Origin: Lysobacter sp036697405
GTDB lineage: Bacteria; Pseudomonadota; Gammaproteobacteria; Xanthomonadales; Xanthomonadaceae
Length of the DNA stretch: 64,000 nt
Direction of reading: 5' to 3'
Assembly: GCF_036697405.1 (NCBI RefSeq)
Contig: NZ_JBAHWA010000003.1
Location: 186,001-250,000, forward strand
The translations under genes and the position numbers were made by a program. The notes under the pieces are model-generated. The model saw nothing but the letters and a program-made list of their open reading frames with translations, made no database searches and was not told the DNA's origin. Below are positions 1-9,096 of the stretch, in pieces; position 1 is the stretch's first letter; each line of letters begins with the position of its first letter.

Positions 1-34
1 CCTCCCATTGCACCCACCGCACAACCGCCTTGGT

Positions 35-103
35 GCAGGAGCGGCGTAAGCCGCGACCACGTGGCGGCCGAAGTCGCGCGGTCGCGGCTTACGCCGCTCC
101 TAC
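35..103. repeat. Long inverted repeat, GC-rich hairpin
   Basis: A 24-base arm at 35-58 (core GGAGCGGCGTAAGCCGCGAC) is repeated in reverse complement at 80-103 around a 21-base spacer. The same arm recurs as a diverged single copy near 50976-50996. Short dispersed palindromes of this kind are common between genes in Xanthomonadaceae. It lies upstream of cstA and carries no open frame that I believe. Bases 1-34 show nothing recognisable. Confidence 0.75.
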
Positions 104-199
104 CCCCGGAGTCTCGTCGGGTCCTCGACGAACGCGGAAACTCCACGGCCGCACTCGCCGCCGTCCGCGCCGCAACGATGAACAGCCGCCCGCGGCCCC

Positions 200-218
200 C
201 TTAGACCAAAGTACTAAG
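200..218. promoter_or_regulatory. Possible operator upstream of cstA
   Basis: CTTAG at 200-204 and CTAAG at 214-218 form a short inverted repeat around ACCAAAGTA, in the only AT-richer stretch before cstA. The site is 75 bases upstream of the chosen start, where a regulator or promoter would be expected. No regulator is assigned; this rests on symmetry and position only. Confidence 0.3.
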
Positions 219-292
219 CCCCGATGCCGCACTGCGCATTGACCCGCGTGGACGCAGGGGCGACGCTGCCGAAGTCCATTCGGAGGCTCGTC

Positions 293-2353
293 ATGAAAGG
301 TCTGTCCTGGCTCGGTTGGGGCCTGATCGCGGTGCTGGCGGCGTTCTGCCTCGGTACCGTGGCCCTGAACCGCGGCGAATCCATCAGCGCCATGTGGCTG
401 GTGGTCGCGGCGGTCTCCACGTTCACCATCGCCTACCGTTTCTACGGCCGCTACATCGCCCAGCGCGCGCTGCTGGTCGACCCCAGCCGCGCGACCCCGG
501 CCTGGCGCCGCAACGACGGCCTGGACTACGTGCCGACCGAGAAAAGCGTGGTGTTCGGCCACCACTTCGCCGCCATCGCGGGCGCCGGCCCGCTGGTCGG
601 CCCGGTACTGGCGGCGCAGATGGGTTACCTGCCCGGCACCCTGTGGATCCTGTTCGGCGTGGTCCTGGCCGGCGCGGTCCAGGACATGCTGGTGCTGTTC
701 TTCTCCACCCGCCGCGACGGGCGATCGCTGGGCGAGATGATCCGCGCCGAGATGGGCCCCGCGGCGGGCGTGATCTCGATGATCGGCATCCTGATGATCA
801 TGGTGATCCTGCTGGCGGTGCTGGCGCTGGTGGTGGTCAAGGCCCTGGCGGAAAGCCCCTGGGGCACCTTCACCGTCGCCATGACCATCCCGATCGCGAT
901 CCTGATGGGCGTGTACCTGCGCTACTTCCGTCCTGGCCGCATCCTGGAAGTGTCGATCATCGGCTTCGTCCTGCTGCTGCTGGCGATCTGGCTGGGCGGC
1001 CAGGTCGCCGCGCACCCGACCTGGGGCGAGATCTTCCACCTCAAGGGCACCACCCTGGCCTGGCTGATGATCGGCTACGGCTTCATCGCCTCGGTGCTGC
1101 CGGTGTGGTTCTTGCTGGCGCCGCGCGACTACCTGTCGACCTTCCTCAAGATCGGCACCGTGCTGGTGCTGGCTCTGGCGATCGTGATCGCCGCGCCGCA
1201 GCTGCAGATGCCGGCCATGACCCAGTTCGTCGACGGCACCGGCCCGGTGTTCTCCGGCAAGCTGTTCCCGTTCCTGTTCATCACCATCGCCTGCGGCGCG
1301 GTCTCCGGTTTCCACTCGCTGATCTCCTCGGGCACCACGCCCAAGATGATCTCCAGCGAAGGCGACATCCGCCTGGTCGGCTACGGCGGCATGCTGATGG
1401 AGGCCTTCGTCGCGATCATGGCCCTGATCGCCGCCTGCGTGCTGCAGCCGGGCGTGTACTTCGCGATGAACTCGCCCGGCGCCCTGATCGGCACCACCGC
1501 CGAATCGGCCGCGCTGGCGATCTCCAACTGGGGCTTCGTGATCACCCCCGACGTGCTGACCGCGACCGCCAAGGAAATCGGCGAAGGCACGATCCTCTCG
1601 CGCACCGGCGGCGCGCCGACCCTGGCGGTGGGCATGGCGCAGATCCTGCACGGCCTGATCCCGGGCGAAGGCATGATGGCGTTCTGGTACCACTACGCGA
1701 TCCTGTTCGAAGCGCTGTTCATCCTGACCACGATCGATGCAGGCACTCGCGTGGCGCGCTTCATGATCCAGGAGCTGGTCGGCCTGGCCTACGCGCCCTT
1801 CCAGCGCACCGACAGCTGGGTCGCCAACATCGCCAGCACCTTGCTCGCGGTGTCGATGTGGGGCTACTTCCTGTATCAGGGCGTGGTCGACCCGCTGGGC
1901 GGCATCAACACCCTGTGGCCGCTGTTCGGCATCGCCAACCAGATGCTCGCCGGCCTGGCGCTGGTGTTCTGCTGCGTGGTGATGGTCAAGATGAAGCGCG
2001 AGAAGTACCTGTGGATCCCGCTGATTCCGACCGTCTGGCTGCTGATCTGCACCCTGACCGCGGGTTGGCAGAAGCTGTTCGACCCCAATCCCAAGATCGG
2101 CTTCATCGCCAACGCGCGCAAGTTCGCCGACGCCGCCGCGCGCGGCGAGGTGCTGGCGCCGGCGAAGTCGGTCGAGGAGATGCAGCGGGTGGTGTTCAAC
2201 AACTACCTCGACGCCGGCCTGACCGCCTTGTTCGTGGCGGTGGTGGTGGCGACGGTGTTCTTCGGCCTGCGTGCGGCCTTCGCGGCCCGGCGCAACAACG
2301 TGGCCACGGCCAAGGAGAGCGATTATGTCGCGCTCGACTCGCTGGCTCGCTGA
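293..2353 (+). CDS. cstA: Carbon starvation protein A family transporter
   Basis: A 686-residue polytopic inner-membrane protein of the CstA/BtsT family, whose characterised members take up pyruvate and have been linked to peptide use during carbon starvation. The sequence is hydrophobic throughout, with many predicted membrane helices. It carries the family-typical segments FGHHFAAIAGAGPLVGP near residue 85 and CGAVSGFHSLISSGTTPK near residue 330. Its length matches E. coli CstA (about 700). The start at 293 is chosen because CGGAGG lies 6 bases upstream; an in-frame ATG at 224 has no good ribosome site. The YbdD-like gene overlaps its 3' end. Substrate specificity (pyruvate or peptides) cannot be read from sequence. 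Confidence 0.93.
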   Translation: MKGLSWLGWGLIAVLAAFCLGTVALNRGESISAMWLVVAAVSTFTIAYRFYGRYIAQRALLVDPSRATPAWRRNDGLDYVPTEKSVVFGHHFAAIAGAGPLVGPVLAAQMGYLPGTLWILFGVVLAGAVQDMLVLFFSTRRDGRSLGEMIRAEMGPAAGVISMIGILMIMVILLAVLALVVVKALAESPWGTFTVAMTIPIAILMGVYLRYFRPGRILEVSIIGFVLLLLAIWLGGQVAAHPTWGEIFHLKGTTLAWLMIGYGFIASVLPVWFLLAPRDYLSTFLKIGTVLVLALAIVIAAPQLQMPAMTQFVDGTGPVFSGKLFPFLFITIACGAVSGFHSLISSGTTPKMISSEGDIRLVGYGGMLMEAFVAIMALIAACVLQPGVYFAMNSPGALIGTTAESAALAISNWGFVITPDVLTATAKEIGEGTILSRTGGAPTLAVGMAQILHGLIPGEGMMAFWYHYAILFEALFILTTIDAGTRVARFMIQELVGLAYAPFQRTDSWVANIASTLLAVSMWGYFLYQGVVDPLGGINTLWPLFGIANQMLAGLALVFCCVVMVKMKREKYLWIPLIPTVWLLICTLTAGWQKLFDPNPKIGFIANARKFADAAARGEVLAPAKSVEEMQRVVFNNYLDAGLTALFVAVVVATVFFGLRAAFAARRNNVATAKESDYVALDSLAR

Positions 2354-2561
2354 CGCCGGTCTGCTGGCCTGGTCGCTGCTGCTGCGCTGGTGGCGCACGG
2401 CGGCGCAGACCGCGCGCCTGGCGATCGGGATACCGGACTACGACTATTACGTCGAGCACATGCGACGCATGCATCCGGGGCTGGAACCGATGTCGCGCGA
2501 CGCCTTCTTCCACGAACGGATGTTGGCGCGGTACGGCAAAGGCCGGTCGCGCTGTTGTTGA
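2325..2561 (+). CDS. YbdD/YjiX family small protein
   Basis: A 78-residue protein of the YbdD/YjiX family, the small partner habitually encoded just after cstA/btsT. The segment GIPDYDYYVEHMRRMHPG, followed by a Phe-rich patch and ER, is the family signature. The ATG at 2325 lies inside cstA (29-base overlap) and has AAGGAGAG 5-13 bases upstream, so translation is probably coupled. Its biochemical role is unknown; co-occurrence suggests it assists or modulates the transporter. It ends before a strong terminator. Confidence 0.88.
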   Translation: MSRSTRWLADAGLLAWSLLLRWWRTAAQTARLAIGIPDYDYYVEHMRRMHPGLEPMSRDAFFHERMLARYGKGRSRCC

Positions 2562-2584
2562 ACGCGTCGCGTCGTCGACCGGCG

Positions 2585-2612
2585 AAAGGCCGCCCCAGGG
2601 CGGCCTTTTCTT
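2585..2612 (+). terminator. Rho-independent terminator of cstA operon
   Basis: A perfect 10-base-pair stem (2586-2595 with 2598-2607) with a 2-base loop is followed by TTTTCTTT. It sits 24 bases after the YbdD-like stop codon. Confidence 0.9.
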
Positions 2613-2616
2613 TGAT

Positions 2617-2700
2617 CGTAGGATGCGGCGACAACCGCATCGTCGCCATCTCGAACCGCCGCGAGCGATGCGGTGCGCCTTCGGCTTACCGCATCCTACG
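2617..2700. repeat. 84-bp palindromic repeat, copy 1
   Basis: An 84-base element begins CGTAGGATGCGG and ends in the reverse complement CCGCATCCTACG, with an inner palindrome around GCGATGCGGTGCGCC. It is nearly identical to copy 2 at 2773-2856. The layout is that of a REP/BIME-like intergenic hairpin. Confidence 0.85.
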
Positions 2701-2728
2701 TTTCTGAAGACCTCGGCTCACCACAAGA

Positions 2729-2755
2729 ATGGCCGCCTCAGGGCGGCCTTTCTTT
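2729..2755 (+). terminator. Second, duplicated terminator-like hairpin
   Basis: GGCCGCC(T) at 2731-2738 pairs with (G)GGCGGCC at 2741-2748, followed by TTTCTTT. It closely resembles the terminator at 2585-2612, so terminator and palindromic repeat appear to have been duplicated together. Confidence 0.75.
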
Positions 2756-2772
2756 ACTGCCGAATCCGAACT

Positions 2773-2856
2773 CGTAGGATGCGGTGACAACCGCATCATC
2801 GCCATACCGAGCGGCCGCGAGCGATGCGGTGCGCCTTCGGCTTACCGCATCCTACG
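2773..2856. repeat. 84-bp palindromic repeat, copy 2
   Basis: The second copy of the element at 2617-2700: same length, same CGTAGGATGCGG ends, a handful of substitutions. It lies between the second terminator and the end of the convergent S9 peptidase gene. Confidence 0.85.
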
Positions 2857-2880
2857 GCCGTATCGCATGCACTCATCCCA

Positions 2881-2907
2881 AGCCTCTCCCGCACCGCGGG
2901 AGAGGCT
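2881..2907. repeat. 12-bp stem hairpin at 3' end of S9 peptidase gene
   Basis: AGCCTCTCCCGC (2881-2892) and its exact reverse complement (2896-2907) enclose a 3-base loop, 8 bases beyond the stop codon of the minus-strand peptidase. No T-run follows on either strand, so it is an mRNA 3'-end stem or dispersed palindrome rather than a classic terminator. Confidence 0.6.
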
Positions 2908-2915
2908 GCGAGGGA

Positions 2916-5009
2916 TCACTGACCGATGTGCTGCTTCAGCCAGCCGTTGACCGTGTCGTGCCAGAGCACGCTGTTCTGCGGCTTGAGCACCCAGTGGTTC
3001 TCGTTCGGGAAATACAGGAACTTGGACGCGATGCCCTGGCGCTGCAGCGCGGTGAACGCGGCCAGGCCCTGCTCGACCGGGATGCGGAAGTCCTGCTGGC
3101 CGTGCACCACCAGCATCGGCACACGCCACTTGTCGACGTGGTTGACCGGGTTGAAGCGCTCGTAGTTCTTCGGCACTTCGTACGGCGTACCGCCCTGCTC
3201 CCACTCGGTGAACCACAGCTCCTCGGTGGCGTAGCCCATCATGCGCTGGTCGAATACGCCGTCGTGATTGACCAGGCACTTCCAGGGCTGGTTCCAGTTG
3301 CCGGCGATCCAGTTGACCATGAAGCCGCCATAGGACGCGCCCAGGGCGCAGGCCTTGTCGCCGTTGAGGAAGGCGTACTTCTTCTGCGCCGCCGCCCAGC
3401 CCTTCTGCAGGTCTTCCAGCGGTCGGTCGCCCCAATGCTGGCTGATCGCGTCGGTGAAGGCCTGGCCGTAACCGGTGGAACCGTGGAAGTCGATCATGAC
3501 CACGGCATAGCCCTGGCCGGCGTAGGTCTGCGGATTCCAACGGTAGCTCCAACCGTCGCCGAAGCTGCCCTGCGGGCCGCCGTGGATCAGGAACGCGACC
3601 GGGTAGCGCTTGCCCTCTTCGTAGTTCCAGGGCTTGACCACGTAGCCGCGCACGGTGTCGCCGTTCCAGCCCTTGAACTCGAACTGCTCGTACTCGCCGA
3701 AGCTCACGTCCTTGAGCATCTCGCCGGCGCTGGGCGTGATCGCGCGCACCGGCGCCCCGTCGACGCCGCCGACGAAGACCTGGTCGCCGCTCTTGAGGCT
3801 GTTGCGGGTGAAGGCCACGGTCGGACCGCCGCGCACCAGCGAGGACACGCTGCCCTCGCCGATCAAGCGGGTCGCGCTGCCGTTGGCGATGTCGACGCCG
3901 AACACCGGCAGCTGGCCCAGGTCCTGGGCGGTGGTGTAGAGGGTCTTGCCGTCGGCGGACAACAGGATGTTCTCGGCCGAACGGTCCCACTTCGGCGCGA
4001 TCTCGCGCCGCTGGCCGCTGCCCAGGTCCAGCGCCATCAGGCCGAAGCGATCGGCCTCGAAGCCCGGGCGCTTCATCGCGCGGTAGTACAGGGTGTTGCC
4101 GTCGTCGCTGAACACCGGGCCGGTGTCCCAGGCGGGATTGTCGGGGGTGAGGTTCTGCGCGGCGCCGCTGCCGTCGGCGCGAACGCGATACAGATCGAAG
4201 TTGGTCGACCAGGGCTCCTTGGCATCGGCCTGGCGCGCGCTCAGCACCAGCGACTCGCCGTCGGGGGCCCAGGCGTATTCGCCGCTGTCGCCGAACGGGC
4301 GCGAGGGCACGTCGCCGATCACGTCGGCACCGATCAGGGTGGCGCTGGCAACCGGTTTGACCACGCCCTGCTTGTTGGCCAGCGGCAGCGCGGCCACGAA
4401 CAAGCGGTTGAGGCGGCCGTCGTTCCAGGCATCCCAGTGGCGCACGAACATGCGGTCGAAGACCACGCCGCTGGCCTTGCTGGCCGCGCGCTCGTCGACG
4501 CGCTTCTTGCTGCAGCCCAGGTCGGCCGCGCAGTCCACGTAGGTCTCGGCGCTGAAGGCCACACGCTTGCCGTCGGGCGAAAGCTGGTAGCTGCCCACGT
4601 CGGCCGCGAACGCGGTCAGCTGCTTGGGCGTGCCGCCGGTGGCCGGGATCGAGTACAGCTGCTGGCTACCGGACTTGGCGCTGAGGAAATAGACGCTGCG
4701 GCCGTCGGGCGAGAAGCTCGGCGAGTTCACGCTCCAGCCGGACGGCGTGAGCGGCTGCGGCGGCGCGGCGTCGCGCGCGAACAGGTCTTCGACGAACAGC
4801 CCGGTGCTGGACTTGTTGGCGGCGAAATCGACTTTGCGCTTGGCGAACACCAGCCGGCGCCCGTCCGGCGACACGGCCGGCGAGGACACGCGGTCCATGG
4901 TGGCCAGGTCGCGTATTTCGAAGCCGCGCGCTTCGGAGCCGCCGGGGGCGGCGGTGGCGGGCAGCGCGGCCGCGATCAGCAGCGGCAGGACAGCGTGACG
5001 CAGGGTCAT
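2916..5009 (-). CDS. Secreted S9 family peptidase (dipeptidyl-peptidase type)
   Basis: A 697-residue prolyl-oligopeptidase-family serine peptidase that probably cleaves short peptides outside the cytoplasm. A signal peptide (hydrophobic core then ATAAP, residues 1-21) is followed by a beta-propeller with WD40-like PD repeats (VSPDGRRLVF, FSPDGRSVYF, LSPDGKRVAF) and then an alpha/beta-hydrolase domain. The triad is visible as Ser559 in GASYGG, Asp640 in GQQD and His672 in NENHW, and the oxyanion segment HGGPQG is present. The start at 5009 is preceded by a GGAG ribosome site; a longer in-frame reading lacks a signal peptide at its N-terminus. It diverges from the oligopeptide transporter gene, which could import its products. 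Confidence 0.92.
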   Translation of the reverse strand: MTLRHAVLPLLIAAALPATAAPGGSEARGFEIRDLATMDRVSSPAVSPDGRRLVFAKRKVDFAANKSSTGLFVEDLFARDAAPPQPLTPSGWSVNSPSFSPDGRSVYFLSAKSGSQQLYSIPATGGTPKQLTAFAADVGSYQLSPDGKRVAFSAETYVDCAADLGCSKKRVDERAASKASGVVFDRMFVRHWDAWNDGRLNRLFVAALPLANKQGVVKPVASATLIGADVIGDVPSRPFGDSGEYAWAPDGESLVLSARQADAKEPWSTNFDLYRVRADGSGAAQNLTPDNPAWDTGPVFSDDGNTLYYRAMKRPGFEADRFGLMALDLGSGQRREIAPKWDRSAENILLSADGKTLYTTAQDLGQLPVFGVDIANGSATRLIGEGSVSSLVRGGPTVAFTRNSLKSGDQVFVGGVDGAPVRAITPSAGEMLKDVSFGEYEQFEFKGWNGDTVRGYVVKPWNYEEGKRYPVAFLIHGGPQGSFGDGWSYRWNPQTYAGQGYAVVMIDFHGSTGYGQAFTDAISQHWGDRPLEDLQKGWAAAQKKYAFLNGDKACALGASYGGFMVNWIAGNWNQPWKCLVNHDGVFDQRMMGYATEELWFTEWEQGGTPYEVPKNYERFNPVNHVDKWRVPMLVVHGQQDFRIPVEQGLAAFTALQRQGIASKFLYFPNENHWVLKPQNSVLWHDTVNGWLKQHIGQ

Positions 5010-5114
5010 GGGAACTCCGGGCGAGGCCAAAACGCCGATGGTAGGGGGCCCGGCGCGGCCCCGCAAAGGCCGGGGGCGGGTCCGGGCCGGGCCGGACGGC
5101 CGGGCCGGCGCCGC

Positions 5115-5120
5115 TATACT
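5115..5120 (+). promoter_or_regulatory. Probable -10 box of the POT transporter gene
   Basis: TATACT stands out in otherwise GC-only sequence, 65 bases before the GTG start. No clear -35 is seen 17 bases upstream, so it may depend on an activator. Confidence 0.4.
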
Positions 5121-5184
5121 CCCCCGATTGTCCCGAATGCCGTCCCGAATGTCGTCCCGAAAGCCCCTCCCTACGGAGCCCGTT

Positions 5185-6915
5185 GTGACCGTACCCGCAA
5201 CCGCATCGACGCCGGCCCACGGCGAATTCTTCGGCCATCCCAAGGGCCTCTACGTCTGCTTCTTCACCGAGATGTGGGAGCGCTTCTCGTTCTACGGGAT
5301 GAAGGCGTTGTTGCTGCTGTACCTGCTGAAGTACCACCTGTTCACCGACGACGCCGGCTACGACCTGCTCGGCGCCTACGGCGGACTGGTCTACGCCATG
5401 CCGGTGATCGGCGGCCTGCTGGCCGACCGCTACCTGGGCATGCGCAAGGCGGTGGTGCTGGGCGGCGTGCTGTTGGTGCTGGGCCACCTGGGCATGGCCT
5501 ACGAGGGCCACCAGGCCGTCCGCCTGGCCGACGGCACGATCCAACGCGACGCCGCCGCGCTGCAGGTGTTCTACCTGTCGCTGGCGCTGATCATCATGGG
5601 CGTGGGCTTCCTGAAGCCGAACATCTCGACCATCGTCGGCAAGCTCTACCCCGAGAACGACGCCCGTCGCGACTCCGGCTTCACCCTGTTCTATGCCGGC
5701 ATCAACGTCGGCGCGCTGTTCGCCAGCCTGATCTGCGCCTTCCTGGGCGAGACCTACGGCTGGAAATACGGCTTCGGCGCTGCCGGCGTCGGCATGGTCG
5801 CCGGCCTGATCATGTTCATCTGGGGCCAGAAGTACCTCTACGGACATGCCGAACCCAACAACCCCGCGTTGCTGCGCGAGCGCGTCGCCGGCCTGTCTCG
5901 CGAGTGGTGGATCTACCTCGGCGCGGTCGGCGGCGTGGCGGTGGTGTGGCAGCTGATCCAGCGCACCTGGACCGTGCATGGCGCGATGCACCTGATCGCG
6001 GTCGCTTTCCTTGCCTGGTTCGTGTGGTTCCTGGTCGCCAAGTGCAACAAGGTCCAGCGCGAACAGATGGTGTCGCTGGTGTTCATGATCCTGGGCGTGC
6101 TGATCTTCTTCACCCTGTACGAGCAGACCTACGGCAGTTGGATCACCTTCACCGATCGCCTGCTGACCAAGGACCTGTTCCCCAGCCTCAGCGGGGTCAG
6201 CACCAGCAAGCTGCCGTGGTCGCTGTTCCTGCTGGGCGCCAGCCCCTTCCTGATGATCGTCGCGCTCAAGGCCAGCGACAGCGGAAACGCCGGCCTGGCA
6301 CGCACCATGGTCGCCCTGCTCGCGCTGGGCCTGGGCGTGGCCTGCTTCCACGACGTGGTGCTGGTGCCGCAGACCGCGGGCTCGCTGACCTTCCTGGGCG
6401 CGTTCTTCATCGTCGTGCTGTCGCCGATCTTCGCCTGGCTGTGGCCGTGGCTGGAAAAGCGCGGGCTCAACCCGAGCAAACCGGCCAAGATGGCGATCGG
6501 CCTGATCGTGGCCGGCCTGGCCTTCGTGCCGCTGATGCTGGCCGCGCAAGCCGCCGCCGGCGGCGCCATGGCCAGCGTGTGGTGGCTGGTGCTGGCTTAC
6601 TTCGTGCTCGAGATCGGCGAAATGTGCCTGTCGCCGATCGGCCTGTCCGCGGTCACCCAGCTGTCGGTCGCGCGCGTGGTCGGCCTGATGATGGGCGGCT
6701 TCTGGCTGGCCACCGCGTACTCGGAAGTGCTGGCCGCGCAATTCGGCAAGCTGGCCTCGCTGGATCTGCCGGAAGGCGCCGCGGTCGACTTCGTCACCGC
6801 AGGCGCCAAGTACGGCGAGTTGTTCCAGTTGCTGATGTGGATCGGCATCGGCTCGGGCGTGCTGTACTTCGTGCTGACGCCGCTGCTGCGCAAGTGGATG
6901 CACGGGGTGAAGTGA
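5185..6915 (+). CDS. POT/PTR2 proton-dependent oligopeptide transporter
   Basis: A 576-residue inner-membrane importer of di- and tripeptides driven by the proton gradient. The POT signature ExxER-FxFYG is present (EMWERFSFYG, near residue 30), followed by about 12-14 membrane helices and the second family signature GAxxASLxxxFLGETYGWK. The GTG at 5185 is chosen because ACGGAG lies 6 bases before it; ATG codons 39 and 48 bases upstream have no such site. It diverges from one secreted S9 peptidase and converges on another, consistent with import of peptides released outside. A strong terminator follows. Confidence 0.92.
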   Translation: MTVPATASTPAHGEFFGHPKGLYVCFFTEMWERFSFYGMKALLLLYLLKYHLFTDDAGYDLLGAYGGLVYAMPVIGGLLADRYLGMRKAVVLGGVLLVLGHLGMAYEGHQAVRLADGTIQRDAAALQVFYLSLALIIMGVGFLKPNISTIVGKLYPENDARRDSGFTLFYAGINVGALFASLICAFLGETYGWKYGFGAAGVGMVAGLIMFIWGQKYLYGHAEPNNPALLRERVAGLSREWWIYLGAVGGVAVVWQLIQRTWTVHGAMHLIAVAFLAWFVWFLVAKCNKVQREQMVSLVFMILGVLIFFTLYEQTYGSWITFTDRLLTKDLFPSLSGVSTSKLPWSLFLLGASPFLMIVALKASDSGNAGLARTMVALLALGLGVACFHDVVLVPQTAGSLTFLGAFFIVVLSPIFAWLWPWLEKRGLNPSKPAKMAIGLIVAGLAFVPLMLAAQAAAGGAMASVWWLVLAYFVLEIGEMCLSPIGLSAVTQLSVARVVGLMMGGFWLATAYSEVLAAQFGKLASLDLPEGAAVDFVTAGAKYGELFQLLMWIGIGSGVLYFVLTPLLRKWMHGVK

Positions 6916-6938
6916 GGCCGGTCCTCCTAGCTGACATC

Positions 6939-6972
6939 CAAAAAAACGGCGCCTTGCGGCGCCGTTTTTTTT
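6939..6972. terminator. Strong bidirectional terminator
   Basis: An 8-base-pair GC stem (6946-6953 with 6958-6965, loop TTGC) is flanked by an A-run (6940-6946) and an 8-base T-run (6965-6972). It works in both directions between the transporter (+) and the convergent S9 peptidase (-). Confidence 0.95.
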
Positions 6973-7000
6973 CCCCGGGGCCGATGGCGGCACTAGGTCT

Positions 7001-8989
7001 TCACTTCGCCGCCGCGGGCTTAGCCGCCGGCGCCGTCGCTACCTGTCCACCCAGGCTGCGCGCCAGGAACGCGAGCAGCTTGGTGTAGTACTCGCGCTGG
7101 TGCGCTTCGGTGTAGAAGCCGTGGCCTTCGGTGTCGTAGTACAGGGCTTCCACGGGGGTACCGGCCTTGCGCAGCGCCTGTTCCATCATTTTGCTGTGCA
7201 CGATCGGCGCGCGCTCGTCCTCGCCGCCCGCGGCCAGGAACACCGGCACCTTGATCCGATCGGCCATGCGCGTGGGCGATACGGCGCCGAGCTCCTCGCG
7301 GCTGCCGATCCACTCGCGCAGATAAGTCTCGCCCGAGCCGCGACGCTGGATGTCGCCGGTGTTGTGCAAGCTGGGTAGGTCGTAGACGCCGACATAGCCA
7401 GCCGCGCACTTGTACAGGCTCGGCTCCTTGGCCGCGCCCATCAGCGCCGCGTAAGCGCCGTAGCTGGCCCCGTAGATACAGATCCGGCCGCTGTCGGCGA
7501 TGCCTTGCTGGATCGCCCAGCGGGTGGCGTCGGTGACGTCGTCCTGCATCTTGCCGCCCCATTCGCGCGCACCGGCGTGGGTGAACGCGCGGCCGTAGCC
7601 GCTGGAGCCCCGGAAATCCACCTGCAGCACCGCGTAGCCCGCCGCGGCCAGTATCTGCGCCCTATCGTCGAAGCCCCAGGGGTCCTGAACGCCGAACGGC
7701 CCGCCGTGCGGCATGACGACCATCGGCAAGTTCTTGCCGGCGCTGCCCTTGGGAAGGCTGAGGTAACCGTGCAGCGCCAGGCCGTCGCGCGACTGGAGAG
7801 AGATGCCGCGTTTGTCCGCCATTTCCGCTGGATCGAACCAATCTCGCCGACTCAGCAAATGCTCGGCCTTCTTCGTGGTGGTATCGAACAGGAAGAAGTC
7901 GCCCGGATTGCTGGCGCTGGAGACCTCGACCAGGGCCAGGCGCTGGTCGCTGCTGCGCGAGGTGACGCGCACCGGATCGCCGCCGAACGCGGATTCCAGA
8001 CTGCGGTACAGCCTGGCCTCCGGCGCCGCGGTATCGAAGAACTTGGTGATCCGCTTGCCGTCGACGAAGAAGGCGCCGACCGGCGTTGCCGAGTTGCCGC
8101 GATAGATGAAACCGGCCGGATCGACCTTGGCGTCCTGCAGCAACTCGGTGCGCTTCCGGCTCGCGATATCGTAAGCGACGACCGCATCCGGCCCGTTTTT
8201 GCGCTCGGCCTGCAAGTAGGCGACGGTGTCATCGGCGGAGAAGCCGATCGGCATCTCGATGCCATCGCCGGTGTTGCTGGCGCTTATCAGCTCCCACTCC
8301 GCACCTTCGCCCTTTCGGTAGTACAGCTTGCGGACGTTGTCCACGCCAAAGCCCGTGGCGAAACGAACCACGCCCTTGCCGTCGGTGATGAAGTCGGCGT
8401 TGCGCACCGGCGCGCGCGCCAGCGGTGTGCGGCGGCCGGTGTATACGTCCAGCTTCTCCGCGCGGGTGTACGGATCGTCGCTGAACGGCTCTACCGAAAT
8501 CACAACGTGCTTGTCGTCGCCCGGCAGGTCGTCGACCAGGAAAGCCGCGATCTGCTCGACTTTCTTGGGCTGTATCTTGGTGCCCGGACCGGCGCTCGCC
8601 ACGTCCTGGCCGACCAGAATCGCCGGCTTGCTGCCGTCGGCATTGACCGCATACAGATTGCCGTCGAGCTGAGGGCTGTCGAGCTCGCCGAACTTGCGCG
8701 ACATGCTGATCAGCACGCGTTCCGGGCTGACCCAGGAAAACGAATGCACATGCGTGTTCTTGCCGAGACGGAAATTAGCGGTGACTTTATTGTCCGCCCG
8801 ACGCAGGATCACCAACGCGGTTTTGTCCTCGAACGGAACCGTCGCCGCCAAGTAGTCGCCGTTGGGCGACAATTTGACGTCGTTAAAGCGGTCCTTCTTG
8901 ATGTAGGCGTCGACGTTGACCGCCGAGGCGGCCGGCGCCGCAAGCAGGCCGACGGCGCAAAGTGCGGCGGCACAGAATATTTGCTTCAT
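7001..8989 (-). CDS. Secreted S9 family peptidase, paralog 2
   Basis: A 662-residue serine peptidase of the prolyl-oligopeptidase family. A signal peptide (residues 1-23, cleavage after PAASA) leads into a beta-propeller region and a C-terminal hydrolase domain. The triad is Ser509 in GASYGA, Asp591 in GGEDE and His623 in EGHGFY; HGGPFG provides the oxyanion hole. It is closely similar in layout to the next gene (9097-11103), with which it shares the SPNGDYLA/SPSGEYLA start of the propeller. The tail is Ala/Lys-rich. The two genes lie head to tail, 107 bases apart, and may be cotranscribed. Substrate range cannot be read from sequence. Confidence 0.9.
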   Translation of the reverse strand: MKQIFCAAALCAVGLLAAPAASAVNVDAYIKKDRFNDVKLSPNGDYLAATVPFEDKTALVILRRADNKVTANFRLGKNTHVHSFSWVSPERVLISMSRKFGELDSPQLDGNLYAVNADGSKPAILVGQDVASAGPGTKIQPKKVEQIAAFLVDDLPGDDKHVVISVEPFSDDPYTRAEKLDVYTGRRTPLARAPVRNADFITDGKGVVRFATGFGVDNVRKLYYRKGEGAEWELISASNTGDGIEMPIGFSADDTVAYLQAERKNGPDAVVAYDIASRKRTELLQDAKVDPAGFIYRGNSATPVGAFFVDGKRITKFFDTAAPEARLYRSLESAFGGDPVRVTSRSSDQRLALVEVSSASNPGDFFLFDTTTKKAEHLLSRRDWFDPAEMADKRGISLQSRDGLALHGYLSLPKGSAGKNLPMVVMPHGGPFGVQDPWGFDDRAQILAAAGYAVLQVDFRGSSGYGRAFTHAGAREWGGKMQDDVTDATRWAIQQGIADSGRICIYGASYGAYAALMGAAKEPSLYKCAAGYVGVYDLPSLHNTGDIQRRGSGETYLREWIGSREELGAVSPTRMADRIKVPVFLAAGGEDERAPIVHSKMMEQALRKAGTPVEALYYDTEGHGFYTEAHQREYYTKLLAFLARSLGGQVATAPAAKPAAAK

Positions 8990-9096
8990 TTGTGTCTCCC
9001 CCCCCTAGTTTCCACACACAGTTAGCGCCCTTCTGAAACGACTACGGCCACCCTATGCAGGTGGCCGCAGGTATTGCCGTCGAGCTCGCATCCGGC

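Noticed and set aside
2784..7088. A plus-strand open frame of about 1430 codons
   Set aside because: It overlaps the S9 peptidase antisense and the POT gene out of frame, has no domain or ribosome site, and shows the same low-complexity composition.
9045..9067. Hairpin CGGCCACC/GGTGGCCG between the two S9 paralogs
   Set aside because: Only 8 base pairs and no T-run on either strand; not enough to call a terminator.
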